A stretch of 22,416 nt of DNA, from the NCBI GenBank assembly GCA_021840785.1, contig JAKBXD010000009.1:1-22416 (forward strand), read 5' to 3'. Each line of letters starts with the position of its first letter. Position 1 is the first letter of the stretch. Source of the stretch: Pseudomonadota bacterium (lineage in GTDB: Bacteria > Pseudomonadota > Gammaproteobacteria > Acidithiobacillales > Acidithiobacillaceae). Position numbers and translations under genes: made by a program. Below, in pieces: positions 15,525-22,416 of the stretch. The notes beneath the pieces were generated by a model. The model was not told the DNA's origin. It ran no database searches and worked only from the letters and a program-made list of their open reading frames with translations.

Positions 15525-17381
15525 CTACCGTGCATAAATGTCAAACTCATGAATCACCGGCGCCGCCGTTACCCGCTTAATCTTCACCCACACATACCGC
15601 GTGCTTACGGGCGGGAACCGAATTTCCTGGTGGAATACCGACATCGGCCAGTTATTGAATGCACTCTCTTGGGGCGTGCCCGCGCCCCACGTTTGAATGT
15701 CTGCGACACTCTTCCATTGCCCATTCGTTTTCACGAGCATCTCTACGTGATGGATATTCGCGTACTCTCCCTGATACCACCCTTCGATCAATATCGCTCT
15801 ACTGATGCTCTTCGTGCTACCCAAGTCGAATTCCAGCCAGATCGGTCCTTCCTTCGAATCTGCCTTCCAGTACGTGCAGCGATCGCCATCGCACACGTTC
15901 GCATTAAACTCAGAGCGTCTATTGGACGACAGGACACGCACTTTTCGATTGACCGGCATTTCCTCTATAGGTGCAATGTCTTCAGCCGCTCCATCGACTT
16001 CCATGACAACGATAGTGGACGGAAGCTCCATCGCATTACTACTCACGTCAACATCTATGCCGTCTTGTTCCTGTGTCACGCGCGCCTCTCCTCCGTTTAG
16101 CATGTACGACCGCGTGATCGTCAGCGGCAATCCAGGCAGCGAAAGGTGTGTAAGTGTGCGATCATAGATATGCAGATATATGCGATTCCCTTTGCATGTT
16201 GTACCGTACACGTTTGTGCGCTTATACGGTCCGCCACGAGTATCAAAGACACTCTCGCCATAGTGCTCGAGCCACGGCTTAGTCTCTCTCAGTTTGTCAA
16301 CCAATGCCGGGTCGAATCGTCCGGACTTTGGCGGCTCCAAGCCCAGCAAGTAATTGCCATCACCGCAGGCCGACTTCACCAGATTCGACAACCATTCTGT
16401 CGGCTTACCGTACGGTCCCGGCGTCCAGGCGTAGCTACGCCCGTTTGCCGGCGTCGTATATTCCCAAGGGATTCGGCGATTGAACCTAGGGAGATCTACT
16501 TCTAAGACCGCAAAATCCCCAACGTAATTCACATCCCTCGGAAACCACGTGGGCATGTACACCGTTCCGTTGTACGCACATCCGACACGCTGGTCCGTGA
16601 GTGTCTCCGGCTGCATTGAGCGCATGTAGTTCAGGAGATCCACGCCTCGCTCGTAGGTCCAATCCTTCATCCAGCCGCCGTCGAACCACCACGCGAGGAT
16701 CGGACCGTAGTTCTCCGATAACTCCGCCAACTGCGCCTTCATGTACCGTACATATCGGTCAAAACTCGGTTTCTCACTTGGCGGAAGCTTGTACCCCGGT
16801 GGGCCTAGATACACCCCATTCGCATGCCTGGAACCGATGCAGTCCGGTTGGTACAGATCCGCAATCGAATAGTACAGACACAGGGGAAACGCCTGCTCCT
16901 TGCATGCCGCTGCGATTTCCCCAAGGACATCCCGATGAAACGGCGTGTGCATGATGCTATGCGTCGTCGTCTTCGTGTTCCACATCGCAAATCCGTCGTG
17001 ATGTTTGGTGACAAAGACGGCGTAGCGAAACCCATTGTCCTTAATCATCCTTATCCATGCCTGCGCATCGAACTCCACTGGATCGAATCTCTTATAGAGG
17101 TTATCGTACACTTGGTACGGAATCTCCGTTTCCCTGCTCCAGCTGATCTCCTTACCGGCGACTGTCACGGGGCCCCAATGCAGAAACGCACCGTATCGCG
17201 CGCCCCTCCAACGTCGTAGCGATGTATCGGGCGTCGCCACCAGAGGTCCTTCGCGGCCCACCTCCGCACGACATGTTTCCCCGGTGCCGCGCCGCAGTTC
17301 GCGCGCTTCTGCTCCGGGAATCAGCTTGCCCACCACAGCGCCTGCCGCCACTGCCTGTATGACGTCTCTACGCGTAACCAT
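15525..17381 (-). CDS. GH29 alpha-L-fucosidase with C-terminal F5/8C-like domain
   Basis: A 618-residue exported enzyme. The N-terminus (VTRRDVIQAVAAGAVVGKLIPGAEA) is a twin-arginine-type signal. The GH29 barrel follows with GAFLHWG (64-70), the fucose-binding VTKHHDGFAMW (124-134), LCLYYSIADLY (167-177) and WWFDGGW (231-237), where D234 is the nucleophile. The acid/base residue varies in this family and is not assigned. Residues about 475-618 (LSSNRRSEFNANVCDGDRCTYW, WLEFDLGST, VWVKIKR) form a discoidin/F5/8C-like carbohydrate-binding domain. The enzyme should release L-fucose from glycans in the periplasm or outside the cell, feeding the pathway. GAGGACGG lies close before the ATG. It is 366 bases downstream of the TonB-dependent receptor on the same strand. 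Confidence 0.92.
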   Translation of the reverse strand: MVTRRDVIQAVAAGAVVGKLIPGAEARELRRGTGETCRAEVGREGPLVATPDTSLRRWRGARYGAFLHWGPVTVAGKEISWSRETEIPYQVYDNLYKRFDPVEFDAQAWIRMIKDNGFRYAVFVTKHHDGFAMWNTKTTTHSIMHTPFHRDVLGEIAAACKEQAFPLCLYYSIADLYQPDCIGSRHANGVYLGPPGYKLPPSEKPSFDRYVRYMKAQLAELSENYGPILAWWFDGGWMKDWTYERGVDLLNYMRSMQPETLTDQRVGCAYNGTVYMPTWFPRDVNYVGDFAVLEVDLPRFNRRIPWEYTTPANGRSYAWTPGPYGKPTEWLSNLVKSACGDGNYLLGLEPPKSGRFDPALVDKLRETKPWLEHYGESVFDTRGGPYKRTNVYGTTCKGNRIYLHIYDRTLTHLSLPGLPLTITRSYMLNGGEARVTQEQDGIDVDVSSNAMELPSTIVVMEVDGAAEDIAPIEEMPVNRKVRVLSSNRRSEFNANVCDGDRCTYWKADSKEGPIWLEFDLGSTKSISRAILIEGWYQGEYANIHHVEMLVKTNGQWKSVADIQTWGAGTPQESAFNNWPMSVFHQEIRFPPVSTRYVWVKIKRVTAAPVIHEFDIYAR

Positions 17382-17747
17382 ATCCGTCCTCGTTTGTCTT
17401 CGACAACATCACGGCCCGACGATCCGTTCATCTGTCTGTCGACCGATCTTCTCTGGCACACGGTTCTTCCCTACTCTTCGTGCTACCGCCTATCCCTGGA
17501 TCAACGAGCACCGCCTGTCGCTTCGCGGACCATCCGTCAGCCGCTGCTCCTCTGTCCTTCGGCCGCCTTTCCATCCACACAGCCCGTCGGCACCAGAAAC
17601 TTCCCCGGCCTCACGTGCTTCCGCGTCCCACTCCACCGGCCGACCTTCGCACGACTCTATGTGCGTGCCCCGCAGTGTGCGCGATGCATTTGCCGACCAT
17701 TCAGTCGCAGGAAAGGCGGCCCAGTTACGAATGCGCTCTCACGGACA
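17382..17747. other. Gene-free gap between receptor and fucosidase
   Basis: This 366-base gap is rich in pyrimidines on the plus strand. I find no T-tailed hairpin after the receptor stop, no clear promoter and no believable gene. The only evident signal is the fucosidase ribosome-binding site next to 17381. Confidence 0.4.
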
Positions 17748-20576
17748 CTAGAACTTCGTCGTAAATCCCATGAAAAAACGCCGGCCAGGCAGGTCATACA
17801 GGCGCAACATCCCGTAGCGATCGACCATCGTGGACGCCGATTGCGTGGCATTTATCACCGACGCATTGATCGTTAACCACTTAGTTACATGGTACTCACC
17901 ACCGACGTCCAATTGTCCGTATCCGTTCACGTACAAGCCATCTCCGAAGAAACTTATGGGATCGGATATCCACTTGCCAGTATAAGTGTAATTTGCGTGA
18001 ATCCCGAAGCGGCCTGTGTCGTAATACATTCCTGCGTTGTATGTGTTAGCGGATATCCCGGTGACGGGCTCGGCCGGTTGCCCCTGGTTCAGCACGACAT
18101 TTTGCGTCCAAATGTGTGTGTAGTTGGCCTGCGCTCCGAGATATCGCAGGAATCCCGGCAGAAAGGAAAATGGCTGCTCCCACGCAATCTCCACGCCCCT
18201 GAGGTTCGTGCTTTGCGCATTCGTGGGTTGTCCCACGGTGAAGTTGATCGGGAGAACAGTACCGGTGCTGTAGGAGGTACCGCCGGGATTATTCACTCCT
18301 ACTGTCACGTTTGCCGTCTGGTGGGAATAGGTCGTCTCGACAAGATCCATCACGTGTTTGTCGAAGAACATCGCCGCCAGGATGCTCCTCGGAGCGAAAT
18401 ACCACTCCAGCGAAACGTCGAACTGCGTGGACCGATATGGTTTCAGGTTCGGATTTCCCTGAGAGAGGGTACCAATCCACTGTATACCGGAACCTGCTGG
18501 CGGCGGTCCCGCCGACGCATTTGGACTGCTCGACTGTCCAAGGAGGTTGATGTCCGGCTGCTCCATCAGTTGCGCTGCGGCGAAACGGGCCAGCAAATCG
18601 TTTGTTATTTTATAAGTGACATTCACGTCCGGTAGTACATTGGTATTGGAATGGGACCGCGCAAATATGCCCTGGGAGCTATAGGTGATGTTATTCGTGC
18701 CACCGGCAAACCCGTAAATTAGTGTTGCTCCAGGGGCCGGTACGAACCCACTGGAAAGAACCTCGGTGTGGACGAGACGCAACCCAATGTTACCAGTCAA
18801 TTTCTTGTCCGGTGTGCCAAACAGCAGCTGTGCGTACGCGGCGGCCTCTCGCTCCTCGACGCGCGTAGTCTGTGTCAGATTTTGCACCGGTGGATTTGCC
18901 GCGGCGAACTGCGCGAGTGGAAACGCTCCATAGAATTTGTTCAGGTTTACGGTGAGGAAACTTCGCGGAAACTGCGCCTGACCACCGTACGACGAAAAGA
19001 ACGTCGGATTGTTGTCAATCATGAGGTATGGCGACATATTTGCCGGAAAGCCGGCAGTTGTGTCGGCTATGCCATTTGGCCTGTTTCCGAAGATCTGGTC
19101 TTTATAGTTTATCCCGGTTTGGAAGCTGCTCAACCAGTCGCGGTGTAAGTTGCGCGATGCATCTGCGCTGAAATCCCAGAGCTGATCTGTTGTCGGCGCC
19201 TTGTACTCACCCTGTTGCCCAAAGAAGTAGAAATTATTCTGGTTTTCAGGGTTATATCCGTTAAAGAATCCGAAACTGACAGGCCCGCCGGGATCCTGGT
19301 TGGCATTGTAATACAAGCTCGCCCCTGGGGCCTTCGTCGCCCAGCTCACATACATGTTGGTCGTCTCTTGGCGCGCTTGTCCATACGATCCTTGAACCTT
19401 GACCGTCCATTGTCCCAAAAGGAGTTTCGCGTTCAGCGCGCTCGATGTCATGTACTGTTTATATTGGAAGCGATTGGCCTGTAACCACGAAAAGACGTTC
19501 GTACCCTGCCACGCAGTTTCCACACCGGCTGGCGAAACGGTATCGCTAACGGTGGTCTCGGGCCCAAGCGCAAATGCTCCCGGATACCAGTTGTTGCCTT
19601 GGTAGTAGTTGTAGGAGTTGTCGAACTCTGAATCCAGGGTGTCGAAACCAAGTTCAAAATGACGATTTACCTTAAACTGCAGCATGCTCTCGACGCTCAG
19701 GCGCCTATCGAATCCCTGCTGATCTTGAGTGTGCAGTCCGAAAATCCGATAATGGGTACCAGGTCCGGTGTAAGTCGGATCGGGGAGTACCCCGTCGGTG
19801 CTCACGCTTTGGTCATCAACGTTACGCTCGTAGAGGTTGGCTGCGATCATCCATCCGAGGCGATGATGAAAGAATGTATTGGTGTACAGCGCTTGTATGT
19901 TCGGGGTCAATCCCTGGCGCGCCTGTTGGTCGTAGATACCTTGGACCGTGAGTACACCGCGCTCTTTGCCATAGGTTAACGGATGCAATGTTTCGATATT
20001 GATCGTCGCCGCTAAGCCGGCCGCTGGCAGGTTAGCGGTTGGGGATTTGTATACCTCAATCTGTTCCGCGAAGCTTGACGGCAGGACCCGGTAGTCGAAC
20101 GCGCGTGTCCCTGAAGCGGTTGGTAGCTGCCGTCCGTTGAACAGGGTATTCGTGAAATCGGGAGAGAGGCCTTCGACACTCACGTACTGGCCTTGTCCCT
20201 GGTTTCTCGTGATTTGAACGCCCGTTACACGCTGCAGGGCCTCAGCCAAGTTCGAATCGGGGAAGTGTCCAATTCCCTCTGCAGAGATTACGTCCACAAT
20301 GTTTATAGCTTTGTATTTCGTGGCGATCGCAGTTGCCACACTGCGAGCGTAACCGGTCACAACAATGGCCTGCAGACGAGTGGCGGGATGTTTCGTGGAT
20401 GATGCCGAGGACTTGCTGATACCCGGTTGTGGACCACTATAGCTTTGCTGTCCGTGTGGCTGAAGCGACTTGGGCGTCGTCGCGCCTACCGCGCAAGCCA
20501 ACGTTGCCCCGGAACACCACGCGAGTGCGGCAAGAAAGACCCGACGAAGTTGCGATTTTGCGAATTGGTCTCTCAT
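17748..20576 (-). CDS. TonB-dependent outer-membrane receptor
   Basis: A 942-residue protein. It starts with a signal peptide (QLRRVFLAALAWCSGATLACA), then a low-complexity linker, a plug domain from about residue 70 (LQAIVVTGYARSV, DSNLAEALQRVTGVQITRNQG, SVEGLSPDFTNTLFNGRQLP, EQIEVYKSPTANLPAAGLAATINIET) and a long beta-barrel of alternating aromatic strands. It ends in Phe (FFMGFTTKF), the usual outer-membrane insertion signal. There is no N-terminal STN domain, so no sigma/anti-sigma signalling is expected. Receptors of this size in glycan loci move oligosaccharides into the periplasm using TonB energy; fucose-containing glycans are the inferred cargo. An in-frame TTG at 20591 exists, but GGAGGGGAG just before the ATG at 20576 decides the start. 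It is the first gene of the minus-strand series running to the MFS porter. Confidence 0.92.
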   Translation of the reverse strand: MRDQFAKSQLRRVFLAALAWCSGATLACAVGATTPKSLQPHGQQSYSGPQPGISKSSASSTKHPATRLQAIVVTGYARSVATAIATKYKAINIVDVISAEGIGHFPDSNLAEALQRVTGVQITRNQGQGQYVSVEGLSPDFTNTLFNGRQLPTASGTRAFDYRVLPSSFAEQIEVYKSPTANLPAAGLAATINIETLHPLTYGKERGVLTVQGIYDQQARQGLTPNIQALYTNTFFHHRLGWMIAANLYERNVDDQSVSTDGVLPDPTYTGPGTHYRIFGLHTQDQQGFDRRLSVESMLQFKVNRHFELGFDTLDSEFDNSYNYYQGNNWYPGAFALGPETTVSDTVSPAGVETAWQGTNVFSWLQANRFQYKQYMTSSALNAKLLLGQWTVKVQGSYGQARQETTNMYVSWATKAPGASLYYNANQDPGGPVSFGFFNGYNPENQNNFYFFGQQGEYKAPTTDQLWDFSADASRNLHRDWLSSFQTGINYKDQIFGNRPNGIADTTAGFPANMSPYLMIDNNPTFFSSYGGQAQFPRSFLTVNLNKFYGAFPLAQFAAANPPVQNLTQTTRVEEREAAAYAQLLFGTPDKKLTGNIGLRLVHTEVLSSGFVPAPGATLIYGFAGGTNNITYSSQGIFARSHSNTNVLPDVNVTYKITNDLLARFAAAQLMEQPDINLLGQSSSPNASAGPPPAGSGIQWIGTLSQGNPNLKPYRSTQFDVSLEWYFAPRSILAAMFFDKHVMDLVETTYSHQTANVTVGVNNPGGTSYSTGTVLPINFTVGQPTNAQSTNLRGVEIAWEQPFSFLPGFLRYLGAQANYTHIWTQNVVLNQGQPAEPVTGISANTYNAGMYYDTGRFGIHANYTYTGKWISDPISFFGDGLYVNGYGQLDVGGEYHVTKWLTINASVINATQSASTMVDRYGMLRLYDLPGRRFFMGFTTKF

Positions 20577-20599
20577 ACTCCCCTCCCCCAAAACAACGT

Positions 20600-20645
20600 C
20601 GCTCGGTCGGAGCGTTTATATTCGGAACACTGTACCGCTGATGAA
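20600..20645 (-). promoter_or_regulatory. Possible receptor promoter with leader stem-loop
   Basis: On the minus strand TATAAA (plus 20615-20620) is a possible -10 box; the best -35 candidate, TTCATC (20640-20645), is weak and 19 bases away. Just downstream CGCTC and GAGCG (20600-20614) form a 5-base stem with a 5-base loop in the would-be leader, about 25 bases before the start codon. Confidence 0.3.
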
Positions 20646-20822
20646 CGCTAGCACAACCTCTGGCCGTGAGTCAAGCTACGGACCCGCGTCGGGTACAGCG
20701 CGCCGAAGAGGGTCGTTTCCAGAGGCGAACGCAGGCGCATCACCATGCTGAGAGTGCTGGGGATGATTGGCGAGACGCTGTGGTCCGTTGCAAGGTCGTG
20801 AGCGGAGTGTGTCGCATTACTT

Positions 20823-21274
20823 TGGTTCTCGGCGCTAGCCTTGGAATGCGCGCGGCGCGGCCGGTGGATCGGCTGGAGCTATCGGCAGCAGTACACGCGG
20901 CTGCAACTGCTGGCCAAATAACAGCCGATATTGCGTTCTGCCCGCCTGGAACCGCCCGAACCCAGCCTCGCGTATCTTAAATCTGAGCCTTGTGCGAGCG
21001 GCGCCTCCCTCGGGATTGGCTGGAGGCGTTCGGCCACCGGCGCGTCTTGCTCGAGACTTTCGTTGACCTGCAACGTCACCGCGCCACGCTCTATCAATCC
21101 TCCAACTGGCTGTACTTCGGGGCCACCCGCGGCTACCGGCGCCGCCGTGTCAGGTACACCGACACCCCAAAGAACCCGAAGAATGCCTTCCTGCGCGGCC
21201 TCCGCGGCAAGGCGCGCACCCTGTTGTGCCACCCCAACCGCCGCCCCCGTATGTGCGGGAAGGACCCAGACTGA
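20823..21274 (+). pseudogene. DUF4338 (DruA-like) protein remnant of a transposon
   Basis: Three frames together rebuild a DUF4338-like stretch: ALECARRGRWIGWSYRQQY with RLQLLA, then NNSRYCVLPAWNRPNPASRIL, then CERRLPRDWLEAFGHRRVLL with ETFVD and SSNWLYFGATRGYRR. Frame changes fall near 20927 and 20990, and the N-terminal part is not recognisable. DUF4338 is the domain of DruA, known from the Druantia anti-phage system, but it also occurs in genes placed directly before ISAs1-family transposases, which is the case here. I therefore regard it as a transposon passenger and not as a defence gene. It is clearly inactive. Confidence 0.6.
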
Positions 21275-22265
21275 GACTCACCACCTCGCAACTGCAGGCC
21301 TCGCCTGCGTTCTTCGAGCACATCCCCGATCCACGCCCCGACCAGCGACGGCGCCATCGGGTCTCGCTAGCGCTGGCGAGCGCAGCCGTCGCGTCACTCT
21401 GCGGGGCGCGCGGCTATCAGGATAGCGCCGAGTGAGCCGAGCATCTTTCCCAGAGTGCACGGCGCTGGGTTGCGATATCGGGGGGGGGGCGCGGGCAATA
21501 CCTGGTGCCGAGCTACTCGATCATCCGCGACGTGCTGATGCGCGTTGATCCCGAGTTCATCGACCGCGCCCTGCTGCACTCGAGCGGGCAGTTCGCTCCG
21601 CAGGACTTAAGCCTCGCCTTCGCTGGCAACACGATGTGCAACGCGATCGACGCGTACGGCGCCCGCAGGCACATCGTGAGCGTGAGCGCTCATGACAGCG
21701 GCACCTGCTACACCCAAAAACGTCGGCACCCTCCCGTAGCAGGCGATCCGGATACCCTGGAATAAACCAGTGAACTCAAAGTCGCTATCCAGCTACTCGC
21801 CCCTGGACCTCAACGGCAAGGACCAGCGCCGAGGCGCTGCTGACCCAACGCGCTATCGCCACCTGGTTGCGCACCCGCTAGGCCCAATACCACTTCAGCG
21901 TCAAAGCCATTCGAGCCGCGCTCCTCGCTGACCTCAAGCCCTACTTCCAAAACCGCCCCGCGCCGGCGCCCTTCAGCGAAACCGCGTGCAGTCACGGTCG
22001 CATCGAAATCCGCTCCAACCGCACTCAACGCCTACCTCGACTTCCCTGAGTTCCCCCAGGCCTTCCTCATCGAGCGGCGGGCGCTGAAGAAGAAAACGAG
22101 GGAACGCTCCTGCGAACTCGCCTACGGCATCACCAGCAGTCCCGCCACTGAAGCCAGCCCTCAGCGCCTGCTCGAGATCAACCGCGGCCACTGGGTCACC
22201 GAGAACCGTTGCCATTACCTCATCGATTGGCACTTCGACGGGGACCGGGGCCGCATCCGCAGCGG
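21274..22265 (+). pseudogene. ISAs1-family transposase, decayed
   Basis: The plus strand carries most of an ISAs1-type DDE transposase in pieces: FFEHIPDPRPDQRRRHR, SLCGARGYQDSAE, VPSYSIIRDVLMRVDPE, GTCYTQK, ALLTQRAIATWL, AQYHFSVK, HGRIEIRS, then NAYLDFPE and EINRGHWVTENRCHYLIDWHF. In-frame stops occur at 21433-21435 (a Trp position), 21763-21765 (CAA to TAA) and near 21880. Frameshifts lie near 21815 and 22025. The first catalytic Asp motif, normally IDGKT, reads FAGNT, so catalytic residues are lost too. The homology stops near 22265, short of the family's C-terminus. ISAs1 elements move DNA by cut-and-paste; this copy is dead. No terminal inverted repeats could be defined. Confidence 0.8.
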
Positions 22266-22317
22266 TTTGACTACCGGGCCTTCGCGAAAGCAGTTGCATC
22301 AGAACAACTTTGCCGTG

Positions 22318-22416
22318 GCGCACCACCTCCTCGGCCTTGTCAACGGTCGAGACAAATGGCAAAGTCACCGCGCGAAATTCCAGACCCTCGAATTGGGTCA
22401 TCAGGCTGTGACCCAG
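22318..22416 (-). pseudogene. ppsR: 5' part of PEP synthase regulatory protein gene, truncated
   Basis: From the right edge the minus strand reads LGHSLMTQFEGLEFRAVTLP then FVSTVDKAEEVVR, an excellent match to the N-terminal region of PpsR (DUF299), the bifunctional kinase/pyrophosphorylase that switches PEP synthase by ADP-dependent phosphorylation. Normally the sequence continues with an RIN...GVRP segment. Here similarity ends at about 22318, and the frame runs on into the transposase remnant. The start codon lies outside the window, so only about 33 residues are seen. The gene is interrupted at the IS remnant. The 3' part of ppsR is not found elsewhere in the window. Confidence 0.7.

Noticed and set aside
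17284..17751. Plus-strand frame of 155 codons across the receptor-fucosidase gap
   Set aside because: It overlaps the fucosidase signal peptide on the opposite strand, and its Pro/Ser/Arg composition is that of a chance frame.
20823..21274. A Druantia anti-phage defence gene
   Set aside because: Only DUF4338 is present, in three frames, directly before an ISAs1 transposase; the other Druantia components are not there.
21973..22401. Minus-strand frame of 142 codons at the right end
   Set aside because: Only its first part is real (ppsR fragment); the rest is the antisense of the transposase remnant and does not match PpsR.
1..22416. CRISPR arrays, tRNA or rRNA genes, riboswitches
   Set aside because: No regularly spaced direct repeats, no T-loop/CCA-like patterns and no known riboswitch core was found when scanning the gaps by eye.

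Overview
The window looks like part of a Gammaproteobacterial chromosome, probably from the Xanthomonadales/Nevskiales neighbourhood. This is an inference from an E. coli-type quinone-linked D-lactate dehydrogenase, a very large TonB-dependent receptor without an N-terminal signalling domain, a class II (B12) ribonucleotide reductase remnant and a ppsR fragment. No rRNA or tRNA gene and no CRISPR array was seen.

Region by region. (1) Positions 1-1390, minus strand: three small hypothetical genes, one running off the left edge, a clear rho-independent terminator, and the C-terminal end of an nrdJ-type ribonucleotide reductase that lacks most of its 5' part and carries a frameshift. (2) Positions 1400-13770: an oxidative deoxysugar catabolic locus. 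It holds an IclR regulator (+), a fumarylacetoacetate-hydrolase-family enzyme (-), a divergent GH29-like glycosidase (+), a sugar-porter MFS transporter (-), respiratory D-lactate dehydrogenase (-), a secreted beta-helix protein (-), a KDF-dehydrogenase-like SDR (-), a UxaA-type dehydratase split into two overlapping genes (-) and a second SDR (-). (3) Positions about 14000-20576: a decayed second sugar-porter gene, a canonical GH29 alpha-L-fucosidase with a C-terminal F5/8C-like domain, and a TonB-dependent receptor, all minus. (4) Positions about 20823-22416: a decayed DUF4338 (DruA-like) plus ISAs1-family transposase unit (+), then the broken 5' part of ppsR (-).

How the genes fit together. 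The receptor would bring fucosylated glycans across the outer membrane. The exported GH29 enzymes, perhaps with the beta-helix protein, would release L-fucose, and the MFS porter would import it. The SDR at 12985-13770 would oxidise fucose to fuconolactone/fuconate. The split UxaA-type enzyme would dehydrate L-fuconate to 2-keto-3-deoxy-L-fuconate, the SDR at 10513-11256 would oxidise this to the 2,4-diketo acid, and the FAH-family hydrolase would cleave it to pyruvate and lactate. IclR control plus a split UxaA recalls the fuc locus of Campylobacter jejuni. No lactonase or mutarotase gene is visible. The lactate dehydrogenase is of the D-lactate type, although L-fucose should yield L-lactate.

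The locus is bounded on both sides by broken genes (nrdJ on the left; an IS remnant and ppsR on the right) and contains a dead transporter and several gene-free gaps of 350-400 bases. This suggests a rearranged, possibly acquired region.
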